Shown one piece after another: positions 1 to 9,185 of a DNA stretch of 64,000 nt. The notes beneath the pieces were generated by a model that was not told the origin of the DNA, ran no database searches, and was given only the letters and a program-made list of their open reading frames with translations. Origin of the DNA: Boletus sp. NGJ. Taxonomy: Eukaryota; Basidiomycota; Agaricomycetes; Boletales; Boletaceae. A program made the position numbers and the translations under genes. Numbering within the stretch: the first letter of the stretch is position 1; the number at the start of each line of letters is the position of its first letter. The DNA is taken from assembly GCA_019096195.1 (NCBI GenBank), contig JAGTXK010000026.1, positions 1 to 64,000 of the forward strand, given 5' to 3'.

Positions 1-59
1 TGTCATGGCACTGAGATATAGCCATATTAAAAGGATATGTCATTGGGACACTTATTTGA
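1..59 (+). repeat. Left inner inverted repeat of the Tc1 element
   Basis: Pairs with the reverse complement of 1239-1297 with about four mismatches. It contains the motif CATTGGGACACTTATTTG, which recurs in opposite orientation near the right terminus, so each long repeat can itself fold back. Confidence 0.85.
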
Positions 60-200
60 CCCTGATATTATCAACTATCATTTAGTAAATAACATAAGGT
101 TCTGATGGATGCTGTGCTTCAACCCTGTCTGATTATGTCACTTACATAACTCCAAATGGTATAAAGAGCAGAGATACCATTCAGCCAACCCTACTTCATT

Positions 201-1217
201 ATGAAATCCACTCCCTCCTCTGCTAGAGCCAATATTCTTTTTCTCTCTGAATCTGGCCTTTCTACTAGGCAAATATCATTCCAAACTGGTCTGGGGAAGT
301 CTACTGTGGCCAGGGTTATCAAGGAGATCCACCCAGGCAAGGAAAACATCAAATTAGGATGTCCTTCTAAACTTTCTCCTACTGATAAAAGGAGAATTGT
401 CTCTAGTATTACCTCTGGCAAAGTTGAAAATGCTGTCCAGGCTACCCATCTCATCAATTCTGCTCTCTCTTCTCCTGTCTCTGCTCAAACTGTTAGGAAT
501 GTTCTCAAGTCTGCATCTCTCAAGGCTGTAGTCAAGGAAAAGAAGCCACTCTTGTCTGTGAAGCATAGGCAACATAGGCTAGCCTTTGCTCTCAAGCACC
601 AACATTGGACTGTGGAGGACTGGACTAGGGTTATATGGTCAGATGAAACCAAGATCAACAGGATTGGGTCAGATGGAAGGAAGTATGTATGGAAATTGGC
701 AGGAAAGTCTTTGCAAGACAAGGAAGTTCAGGGAACAGTAAAGTTTGGAGGAGGTTCCTTGATGGTTTGGGGATGGATGAGTTGGAGTGGAGTGGGGATT
801 CTTGCAGAGGTTGAAGGGAGGATGAATGCTGAGCAGTATGTCTCCATTTTGGAGGATAATCTGCTTCCTGCCATGGAAAATTCTGGAATTCCTGAAGAGA
901 GCATTCTCTTTCAACAAGATAATGACCCCAAGCACACCTCTAAAAGAGCCAAGGAGTGGCTGGAATCTCAAGGGATCAAGCTTCTTGACTGGCCAGCACA
1001 ATCTCCAGACCTTAATCCCATTGAACATCTCTGGCAAATCCTCAAAAAAAAACTCAATAGCTATACAACACCACCAAAAGGAGTATGGGAGCTTTGGGAG
1101 AGAATTGAAGTGGAGTGGGGGAAGATAGAGGTTGAGGGGTGTCAAGGATTGATAGAGAGTATGCCTAGAAGACTAGAGGCAGTGATAAAAGCAAAGGGAG
1201 GGCATACAAAGTACTAA
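201..1217 (+). CDS. Tc1-family DDE transposase
   Basis: This 338-residue protein catalyses cut-and-paste transposition of its element in the nucleus. The N-terminal ~110 residues look like the paired-like helix-turn-helix DNA-binding region (STRQISFQTGLGKSTVARV and a second HTH after it). The catalytic domain has VIWSDETKINR (first Asp), FQQDNDPKHTS (second Asp) and SPDLNPIEHLW (Glu). Thirty-four residues separate the second Asp from the Glu, giving the DD34E signature of Tc1. Length matches full Tc1 transposases (about 340 residues). There is no stop, frameshift or intron. The start at 201 is the first in-frame ATG after the left inverted repeat. It could be active, but activity cannot be judged from sequence. 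Confidence 0.92.
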   Translation: MKSTPSSARANILFLSESGLSTRQISFQTGLGKSTVARVIKEIHPGKENIKLGCPSKLSPTDKRRIVSSITSGKVENAVQATHLINSALSSPVSAQTVRNVLKSASLKAVVKEKKPLLSVKHRQHRLAFALKHQHWTVEDWTRVIWSDETKINRIGSDGRKYVWKLAGKSLQDKEVQGTVKFGGGSLMVWGWMSWSGVGILAEVEGRMNAEQYVSILEDNLLPAMENSGIPEESILFQQDNDPKHTSKRAKEWLESQGIKLLDWPAQSPDLNPIEHLWQILKKKLNSYTTPPKGVWELWERIEVEWGKIEVEGCQGLIESMPRRLEAVIKAKGGHTKY

Positions 1218-1238
1218 ATTGAAGAATAGAAATGTTGC

Positions 1239-1449
1239 TCAAAAAAGTGTCCCAATGACATATCACTTTAATATGGCTATAACTCAGTGCCATGACAACC
1301 AACTCGCATGACTAAGGGCTCATCTTCAGGGCAAGGATTAGGGCTATCAATGGCCCAGCAAGGGTTAGGGCTAATACCTTTTGGTTCTTTTGCAAATGTC
1401 AAGTCTTTGCAAAATAGCCAAACATTGGGACACTTTTTTTGAGCCACTG
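1239..1449 (+). repeat. Right long terminal inverted repeat of the Tc1 element
   Basis: The inner part (1239-1297) is the inverted partner of 1-59. The outer part carries CATTGGGACACTTTTTTT and GAGCCACTG, ending at the TA target at 1450-1451. The motif GTGTCCCAATG therefore occurs twice in this arm in opposite orientations, an arrangement like the two-site repeats of IR/DR-type Tc1 elements. Confidence 0.7.
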
Positions 1450-1451
1450 TA

Positions 1452-3740
1452 GATTCTGGGTAATCTCTGGCCAGCTTCCATTGGCAGTCATGGTGAGGAA
1501 AAGATCAGGCTTTATATTCATGACAGATGGCCAAAGAGTCCTGAAAAAAGCTGCTGCATATAGTGAGGTCCACCTTTGTGAGTGGAGGGAAGAAGAACAC
1601 ATCCAACCTGAGCCATGTCTTGAACATCATTAACAGCCATGCGGTCTCGTAATCCTTGATAGAGATCACCTCTAAGAGTTGTCTGATTGTTGGCAGCTCA
1701 AGTGAGATTGCACTAGTCAATAGAAGCCCAAGCATCACAGATCAATTGCTGAAAGTGTTACAGTTACCAAAGGGGGTACATCTTTTCCCCTTCCCTCTCC
1801 CCCCGTAGGACTATGGGATGACCTATTCTTCGACTCAGACCAGGGATTCCCCTGCGACACCGACCCAGGCACTGCCCCATCCGGAACCTCCTTTCTAGGA
1901 AGTTATTTGTAACTCCCTTTTTAGGAACCTACCTGTTTGGTATGGACACTGCCTCCCTATTTTGTCTGATATATGCTCTCTTCCTTTTTGACCTGATCAT
2001 AGACATTGCCTCCTTGGCTATGCTCTCTCGTGCATAGCCCAGTATTCCTACCTTCCCCTTTTGACTCATGCCTTGATCCATTTATAGTAATATTTCATCT
2101 GTGACTAATGATTACTATATTTGTTACGAAGCCTGCCCTAGATGGGCAAGGCCTATAAATAGGGACGCAGGCCCTTCATGTAACTCTAACCTAGATCTAC
2201 ACTCCTTCCCGTGTAATCTACCTGCTTCTCCCGCTAAAGGTTCCACTTCACCTCAGAAGCCTTCCCCACGCTCTGGAGGTGATCGCCCTCACGCTTGTGA
2301 TCATCTTACTCATCACTTCGCACTTGTGCACTGTCGTTGCCATTACAGGCTTCTAAAGCTTCGGCAACTCCAACAACCAACAGAGGTTGGTTGTCGTCAG
2401 TCAGGACTCTGCCACTGACCCAGCAAGCCCGGGACTCCGCCACCGGCACTTGTAAACCAGGACTCCACCACTGGTACTAGGCCCAGTAAGCCCAGAGAAT
2501 CAGCTAACGGAAGGCAACTGCTCTCTGGCCTGCACACCAGTCTGCCCACCCTTCTTATAGAATTGGGATTCCGTGGTAAATCCAAGACTCCGCCATTGGT
2601 CGTAGAGGTAACGAGAGGACTCTACGTAAAGCTAGCAGTTGGTCTCCAGTCAGAGGAAACCTTGAGCCTCTGGAGGTTGAGTAATCCCTCAAGTCCTGCT
2701 AGTCCTATAATCCAACAGGGGTTATACGGGAACGTGTCACATTGTTACCCAGCGTAACAGAAAGAGTCTACCACCCTTGAAGAGATTGGATGGCTCTATG
2801 TCTACTGGACATATATGTAGCCTATAGGCATACCAAAGGAGCTGTGTGACCTTTTTGGAGCAATGAGGATGGCCATCAGGATTTTGCAATGGAATGTCCA
2901 AATGCCAGCCTTCCTTCCCATGTGGGAAAAAGAGGACATAGTGAAGAGGAAGATAAGATGGATGCAGGTTGCTGATGTGACATAGGCCACCACCTTGAAG
3001 AAAAAGAATGATATCACAATCCATTCTGACATCTTGTGAGCCATCATCAGGGACTATCACAGCTATCTCATTCACAATAGGTAGATTATATCTTCTAGCA
3101 TCATTGCCTTGTTGCAGATGAAGTCTCATGTGCACATTAGTGTGCTCTTCTGCAGGCTTGGCCTACATAGTCCCAATGTTAAGCTTGATTGATTCATGAG
3201 AAATATAGATCTAGACTTACACTCATGATTTCATAGGCCTGCTTGTAAAGTGGAGTATAAGGGTGAATGTCCCCAAGAGTGGTGTGCAAGTCCAGCAAGA
3301 TGCCAGCATCCAATTGAGGGTTGCTTTGAACACACCTATCTGTTGCCTCCTATGGATCATAGATATAAAGCTGGGCAAAGGAGGGCTGAAGACCATCTGG
3401 CAGTATAAGTGCCCCCATGAGATGATGGAGTATACCATGAATGTGGAATGATGAAGGTCCAGATCCTTGAATGGCTTGATTGTTCACATCAACACCCACA
3501 GAAGTAAATGCCAGAGTGTTGTTATACTGGCGAATCTTTTTTTAAAACCCCCTACGATTCTGAGGATCATCAAAGAGATCCTGAAGAACATGTGGCCATT
3601 GTTGGGTGTGAGAAAGATTGACCTGACCCTGAAGACAGCACATGCCAAAGCAAGGTTCACGAACACCAGAATTAGAAAGCTTTTCTGAAATGAAGTGAAA
3701 AGCATGACAATTGGGACACTGAATGTTCATAAGTCCCAAA
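1452..3740 (-). pseudogene. Helitron protein remnant: zinc finger and Helitron-like N domain
   Basis: The readable pieces lie in shifting frames on the minus strand: 3739-3542 (zinc-finger segment), 3438-3223 (segment ending LHFTSRPMKS), 3135-2765 (DARRYNLPIVNEIAVIVPDD and LHPSYLPLHY) and 1755-1452 (MQQLF-like segment and MTANGSWPEITQNL). Several frameshifts and stops separate them, so it is not a working gene. The codons on either side of the LTR at 1756-2759 read GGRLF and QQ, the usual GRLFQQ box of this family, so the LTR landed inside what was one exon. The product would have been the nicking and strand-transfer part of the Helitron transposase. Confidence 0.78.
1756..2759 (+). mobile_element. 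Solo LTR (copy A)
   Basis: A 1004-bp block starting TGTTACAG and ending GTAACA, closely similar to 5163-6069 along its length. It is flanked on both sides by the same five bases, GAAAG (1751-1755 and 2760-2764), a perfect target duplication. It is therefore a complete solo LTR with its own insertion event, not one end of an element spanning 1756-6069. A TATA-like CCTATAAATAGG lies near 2152-2163, as expected at an LTR promoter. The 5-bp duplication fits Ty3/Gypsy or Copia; without an internal region the family cannot be assigned. It lies inside the Helitron and so is younger than it. Confidence 0.88.
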
Positions 3741-4199
3741 GAATGGAGTTCAACAGGCTCAGTATATGGTCTTCCACCAGGAGGAATACAAAGTGGTGGT
3801 TAAGGAACATTAAAGTCATCAGAGCTGCTAGAAGAGTTGGAGCTGAAGTCATCAGAATCAGGATCAGAATTGGATGGCTGAGGTCTTGGTGGCAAATGCC
3901 TAGATATAGATGATCTGGCTGAAAAAGGACCAGCAAAGAGATCAGGATCAGGATTAGGGCTAGGGGATCTTGAAGTAGATGGATTAGCAGAAGAGTCTAG
4001 ATCTGGACTAGGAGATCTTGAAGCAGGTCCAGCCTGCCTAGAAAAATGTGAATCAGGAAAACCATGACCAATATCATAAGTGAATACTTACTGTTGTCTG
4101 GCCTGATCTTGTTCATACTGCTCTGCCAAGTGCTGGCTATATTCTCTTAAAGCCTGTGCAAGCAAGGCTTGAGAAAGCTGTTGCATCTGCTAAACTGCT

Positions 4200-4530
4200 T
4201 AATGCTCTTGATCCTCATGTTGCTCTTCTTGTTGCTGCTCCTGAAAAAGTCTCTGATGATGAAGCTCTTGTCTTTGTGATGCTTGTTGCTGTGCCTCAGC
4301 CACTCTTTGATGTTGAAGCTCCTATCTTAGCAATGCTTGTTGCTGCTCTTCAATCATTCTTTGATGATAAAGCTCCTGTCTTTGCAATGCCTGTTGCTCC
4401 TCAACAACTCTTTGGTAATGTAGTTCTTGTCTTAGTATTGCTTTTTGCTGCTCTTTGGCAACTCTTCAGTGATCTAGCTCTTGTTGTCGCACTACCTCTT
4501 TGCTGCTCCTCAGCAACTCTTTACTGATGT
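4200..4530 (-). repeat. Degenerate ~57-bp tandem repeat in the Helitron Gln-rich region
   Basis: Five to six imperfect units, each containing a version of GAAGCTCCTGTCTTTGCAAT followed by TGTTGCTG. On the minus strand each unit encodes a Gln/Glu-rich stretch of the type QQQALQRQEL. The plus-strand frame of the same units reads as a repetitive hydrophobic peptide, which I take as a shadow. Confidence 0.65.
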
Positions 4531-5024
4531 AGCATTTGTTGTTTCAATTCCTCTCTTTGATGCTCCAAAAGCCATTGACACTCTACTTCTCATCTGAGAG
4601 ACTACTCATGCTGCAACTGCATTTGGTGATGATGTTGTTGCTGCTGTTGCTATAGTTGTTGCAATCTCATAAGATGTTCTTGTTCCTGTTCCTGCTGAGC
4701 TTGCAAATATCTGATTCTTTGCCTCATGTTGAAAATTGATAACATGCTGGTGAATTTGTGGGATTTGTGAAGATGGCTGATTAGGAGTAGAAATCCCAGG
4801 ATTAGGATGAGAATAAACTCCAGAAGAATGATTTTGTCTTCTGTTGCATCACCTGTCATGAGTACAATTGAACCCATCCAAAAGACAAGCACTATAATCC
4901 ATCTGAGCATCCATTTGAGGAAAATTTTGAGACTGTGGAGGGGGTGGTACAAATGCTTGATAGAGTAGTTGCTGATTTGGCAGCATGGGTGATTGAGCAA
5001 AGGAATAGAGCATTGGAAGAGGAA

Positions 5025-5076
5025 ATTGTTGTTGTTGTTGTTGTTGTGGTGGTGGTGGTGGTGGTGGTGGTGGTAA
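5025..5076 (+). repeat. Microsatellite (GTT)n followed by (GGT)n
   Basis: A pure trinucleotide run. On the minus strand it encodes adjacent poly-Pro (CCA) and poly-Gln (CAA) tracts at the N-terminus of the Helitron protein. Confidence 0.9.
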
Positions 5077-5162
5077 CATCTGATTGTGGTACATACATTG
5101 CATATCATGATGTGCAATCTAATGACGGGGTATTCCAGGATATTGCTGAACAGGAACAGAAG

Positions 5163-6069
5163 TGTTACAGTCACAGAAGGGGGCCCATCTTTTCCACTCC
5201 CTTCACCTCCGGTAGGACTATGGGACGACTTGTTTTTGACTCAGACCAGGGATTCCCCCGCAACACCAACTCAGGCATTGCCCCATCCGGAACTTCCTTT
5301 CTAGGAAGTTACCCGTTTGGTTTGGACACTGCCTTTCCTATTTCATTGATATATGCCTTTCATCTCTTTCTGATCCGATCATAGACATTGCCTCCTTGGC
5401 TGTGCTCTCTCACGCACAGCATAGTATTCCAAATCACCATTTGACTGATGCCTAGATCCCTTATGGTAATCTTCTGTCTATGACTTATGATTACCATATA
5501 TGATACGAAGCCTGCCCTAGATGGGCAGGGCCTATATATAGGGACACTGGCCCTTTATGTAATGCTAACCTAAATCTACACAACTTCCCATATAATCTAC
5601 CAGCTTCTCCAGCTCTCAGTTTCACTTCACCTCAGAAGCCCGCTCCCGCTCTGGAGGTGATCGCTCTAGTGCTTGTGATCATCTTCCTTATCACATCACA
5701 CTTGTGTGGCCTCGTTGCCGTCCATACCTGCTTCTAAAGCTTCGGCAACTCCAACACCAACAGAGATTGGCCCATATAAGCCTGGGACTCCACCACCAGC
5801 ACTAGGCCATGTAAGCTCAGCACACTTGGTCACTGGCATCCACATTCCAGTCTGCCCTTCCTTCTCAGAGGATTGCGCCACTGTGGTAAATCCAAGACTT
5901 CGCCATTGGCCATAGAGGCAACCAGGACACTCTATGTAAAGCTAGCAGTCAGTCCCCAGTCCAAGGAATCATTGGGCCTCGGAAGGTATTTTCTTCTCAA
6001 GTCCTGCTAGTCCAGTAATCAAACAGGTTGATTACTTGGGAACATGTCACATTGTTATCCGGCGTAACA
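5163..6069 (+). mobile_element. Solo LTR (copy B)
   Basis: A 907-bp block with the same TGTTACAG start and GTAACA end as copy A, shorter by several indels. It is flanked by AGAAG on both sides (5158-5162 and 6070-6074), a perfect 5-bp target duplication different from that of copy A. It is thus a second, independent solo LTR of the same family in the same orientation. A TATA-like CCTATATATAGG lies near 5530-5541. Length and sequence differences from copy A suggest distinct insertion times or subfamilies. Confidence 0.88.
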
Positions 6070-6480
6070 AGAAGGATGAATCTAGAAATCATATTTGGCC
6101 TTTGAATATTAAAAATACATGAAAAGGAACTCACCACCAAAGCAGTAGGATTAATGGTATGACAGCATGAGGTTGATGACGGGATGGAGGAGAACCAAGC
6201 TGACATTAATTACGTTCAGCCTGGTGAGCAGCACTTTGGGCACGTTGGGGAGAGGTAGAAGAAGACCTAATATGAATTTCATATGAAATATCAACAAAGA
6301 ATCTGAAAATACATACATTTGAAAACAAATACTTCAACTTCAAAATCAAAGAAAGAAAAATCCAGATCCAAAAAGAAGATCCAAGTTCAGGTCCAGGTCC
6401 AGATTCAAGGGAAAATGTCCAGATCCAAAGAGGAGGGTCCAGATATGGCCAGGTCTTCAGAAAAGTAGTCAAGGATGCAC

Positions 6481-7500
6481 ACTATTTACTCCCCCTTACA
6501 CAGCAATGCCAAGAGTTAACTAAATGGCAAGCAGAATAGAAGTATGACAGAGATAAAGGCAAAAAGCCTGAGACAAAATGAAAGGTAACAGCAAGAATGA
6601 AAAGTCAGATCAAAGACCTGTCAGTTTCCTTGGCAGCCTCCAATCAAGTCTCAACTCTGTAGTGCTATCAGAGGTCTCAGGACAACCAGCAGACACACAG
6701 AGTTGAATCTGTGAAGCCAGGTAGTAGAAACTTGATCACACTTCTTCCTAACCAACTGGTTTTCACTCTTGGCACACTATAGTGAAGCAGAGATCAAGTG
6801 CCTAATCCAAAGACCTACAGTTTCACTCTTGAAAAGTCCTTATCAATTGTTAGATCTGTTATCAGATCCATAGCCAGAACATCAATCAGATGGTATTAAA
6901 CTTACAGAGAACACTTGGGCAGGTGTAGCAAAGATGGGAATGAATTGTGCTGTAGAATGTGAGGAATTGCAGTCCTCGGGTCGTCGTGCAGTTGAGAAAC
7001 TTCAACGTGCTGTGGAGGACCCATTTCGAGCATTCCGAGTTCCGAGGATTCCCGCGTACTGGAAAGTGTTATGTAAGCTACCACGGTACGCGAGCGTTAT
7101 CGGACAAGGGATTCACTGGAAGCGAGCCACCTGGTTTTTGGTGGACAAAAAAGGAAATACACGTCGACAAACGCAACAGGCGAAAAGAGCGTCGACAGAG
7201 CTGAACAGCCGAAACAGACGAAATACGCGAGAAAAGCGTCGGCAGTTCTACTTTCCCCCGCCGTCGTCCGCTGAGCCATATATCAAATGAGGCTCGGAAC
7301 GCATTACGGTAGCCAACAAAAGCCCAGCATGAACCAGATCCCGAATTTTCCTCAGGTTCACTATAAACCAGATCCGAACCCTCAAGTACTGCTCTACCTT
7401 TCTGAGCATGCACAGCACCCGCGTTGCATTGAGGGAGTTCAGGCTGTTGGGGGCCGGGCCGTGATATCGTAATTTATGATCTATCAAACTCCCAGGGAGG
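6481..7500. other. No recognisable gene; edge of the CpG-poor transposon block
   Basis: 6481-6950 is still nearly CpG-free and repetitive in style. From about 6970 the sequence turns CpG-rich abruptly (TCGGGTCGTCG). A 118-residue open frame (6934-7290, +) resembles nothing I know and has no supporting splice context. I see no gene here. Confidence 0.5.
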
Positions 7501-7573
7501 TTGAGCGGTATCAGTATACGTGACACTCCAGGGGTAGGTGTTTCATCAGGCTTATCGTTTCTCCGACCGCCTC

Positions 7574-7582
7574 TTTTTATAT
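7574..7582 (+). promoter_or_regulatory. TATA-like box of membrane protein gene A
   Basis: TTTTTATAT lies about 90 bp before the ATG at 7670. The same motif and its flanks are conserved upstream of the duplicate gene. Confidence 0.4.
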
Positions 7583-7669
7583 CCTCCTCAGGTTCTTCTA
7601 GCCAACATCCATCCAAAAATCGTACTCGCCCTGGGTGACGGGTTCGTACCGCGTGTCAAATCATTCATC

Positions 7670-8920
7670 ATGGCGTCGTCTTCCTCTTATGCTCCAGACG
7701 AATCACAGAGTACCATCATCCAAGAGGAAACATGGCTCCAAGGTGCCTTCCTCAGCAGCCTCTTCTTTGGCGTCGAAACCACACTCAGCACCTTGTCATT
7801 TCTTGCCATCCTCCGAAGACGTACCCCCAGGCGCAGTCGCATGGATATCATCCTCTTGGTATACGTCACGGTCTTGTTTCTGATCGTGACGGCATCACAG
7901 GCGCTCCTCCTCGAGTGGATCCAAATGGGGTTTATCACGCAGCGGAATTATCCCGGTGGGCCGAGCGCGTTCTTCAATAACGCGTATTCGATCCCAAGCA
8001 GTCTTGCCGAAACCATCCTGGCCGCGATCGCAAATTGGATGATGGAGTCCCTGTTGGTGAGACTGTCTACGTTGCATGTGTTATCCGAGGAGATGACTTA
8101 CGCATATCCAAGGTATGGCGGTGTCGGGTAGTGTGCGGTACGGGGGAGCGATTGTGGTGGCTCGGTGTCGCCGTACCGTTGCTCCTGTTGATTACTGTGT
8201 TCGGTGCGTCCAACGCTGAACCGATGGTATCGTCATCCACGCTGACTGTCCCTCCCCCCGGAATGCCAGTCACCAGTAGTCTCTACATCTACAATGGCCT
8301 TCACGGCGTACCACCCACCATCTACGCCCTCGCCTATAGCATCTCCTCGCTCGCGCTCAACCTCACTGCGACCGGATTCATCGCTGGGCGGTTGCTCGTC
8401 TATCGACACCGTGTTGTGAGCCAACTGGGACGAGAACACGGCAAACTCTATGTGGGCATTGCGGCGGTGGTGGTCGAATCCGCGGCCATATACACGGGCT
8501 TTCTCCTCATCGTTATCGTAGCGTACGCGCTCGCAAGTCCGGCAACAAACCTCCTTCAGCAGGTCGTTTGGCATGTTCAGGTGAGCAATGCAGCTGCCAG
8601 CATGTGCGCTGGTGCACTTGATATTGCAATCGTCTGTCATGTCGGTTCGCGAGACTGAGATATCTTATCGGGGGGCCCTATAGATGATCACGTCGCTCCT
8701 CATCATTTGGCGGATCGCACGGGGGGAGGGATGGACGAATTCGACGGGCACAGTGGTAGCCTCTGTGGTGGCGTCCTCGTCAATTACGCGCGTCGAGCCA
8801 CGGTCGGAATCGAATGTGATCCATTTGGAAATGATTTCAACGCAACGAGGCGAGGACGGGAGTATTCGACGAAAGGGGAACGGGAGCAATCTTTCATTTC
8901 CCAATGGTGGGGAGGTGTGA
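7670..8920 (+). CDS. Seven-helix fungal membrane protein, copy A (function unknown)
   Basis: Three exons, 7670-8056, 8113-8580 and 8684-8920, join in phase 0 into a 363-residue protein. Introns of 56 and 103 bp have GTGAGA/GTGAGC donors and AAG/TAG acceptors. About seven hydrophobic segments are visible: around GAFLSSLFFGVETTLSTLSF, MDIILLVYVTVLFLIVTASQ, LWWLGVAVPLLLLITVFG, YALAYSISSLALNLTATGF, FLLIVIVAYAL and others, followed by a hydrophilic charged tail. The pattern (ANW..E.LLVWRC between helices, then RLWW) matches a large lineage-expanded family of uncharacterised Agaricomycete seven-helix proteins, usually annotated only as hypothetical membrane proteins. A sensory or receptor-like role is speculation. 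It is the intact member of a tandem pair. Confidence 0.75.
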
Positions 8921-9090
8921 AGTTAGTGGCCCTCGGGGAAGGCGCATGGAAGCTATTTGACTGAGGGAGGATTTAGATACCATATCGTGATATTTGGGGG
9001 TTTGCAGCAGTATCATTGACAGTATGTATGATAGATCAGAACTCCAAGGATAAGTGTTCCATAGGGCTCATCGTTTCTCCGACCGCCTCT

Positions 9091-9098
9091 TTTTATAT
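9091..9098 (+). promoter_or_regulatory. TATA-like box of membrane protein copy B
   Basis: TTTTATAT sits about 90 bp before the ATG at 9186, at the equivalent place to gene A's box; the whole promoter was duplicated. Confidence 0.4.
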
Positions 9099-9185
9099 CT
9101 ACCTCGGGTTCTTCTGGCCAACATCCATCCAAATATCGTACTCGCCCTGGGTGACGGGTTCGTACCGCGTATCAAACCATTCATC

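Larger units (their letters stand above)
1..1449 (+). mobile_element. Tc1/mariner-type DNA transposon, left end outside window
   Basis: A Tc1-superfamily element with one uninterrupted transposase gene (201-1217). The right terminus is visible at about 1423-1451: read inward on the minus strand it starts TACAGTGGCTCAAAAAAAGT, the CAGT-type start of Tc1 elements next to a TA target dinucleotide (1450-1451). Bases 1-59 match the reverse complement of 1239-1297 with only a few mismatches, so the terminal inverted repeats are long (about 210 bp at the right end). By symmetry the true left end should lie roughly 150 bp before base 1. The element sits inside a Helitron remnant, whose minus-strand reading resumes right after base 1451. 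An intact transposase with well-matched repeats suggests a fairly recent insertion. Confidence 0.88.
1452..6480 (-). mobile_element. Decayed Helitron (rolling-circle transposon), interrupted by younger insertions
   Basis: Minus-strand translation gives the N-terminal half of a fungal Helitron protein in family order. From the 5' side: a Gln-rich N-terminus (about 5150 down to 4150), a Ser/Pro-rich linker (about 4050-3800), a zinc-finger region (CPNCHAFHFISEKLS near 3730), the Helitron-like N domain (LHPSYLPLHY near 2930) and DLFLTMTANGSWPEITQNL near 1460. The C-terminal Rep/helicase part would lie beyond the Tc1 element and is not in the window. Two solo LTRs (1756-2759, 5163-6069) and the Tc1 element cut it. 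The 5' boundary is uncertain; weak coding similarity continues to about 6290 and the CpG-poor sequence to about 6950. Confidence 0.8.

Noticed and set aside
1-1297. A Tc1 element with ends at 1 and 1297
   Set aside because: No TA flanks 1297, and a CAGTGGCTC terminus next to TA occurs further out at 1449-1451; 1-59 and 1239-1297 are inner parts of longer repeats.
4156-4527. A 123-residue plus-strand protein of hydrophobic repeats
   Set aside because: It is the antisense reading of the Gln-rich Helitron repeat; no start context or splice signals support it.
4849-5384. Poly-Pro, poly-Gln, poly-Thr and poly-Val frames on both strands
   Set aside because: All arise from the trinucleotide microsatellite at 5025-5076; only the minus-strand Helitron reading has family context.
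1756-6069. A full-length LTR retrotransposon bounded by the two similar blocks
   Set aside because: Each block has its own matching 5-bp flanks and the interior is Helitron sequence, so there is no shared element.
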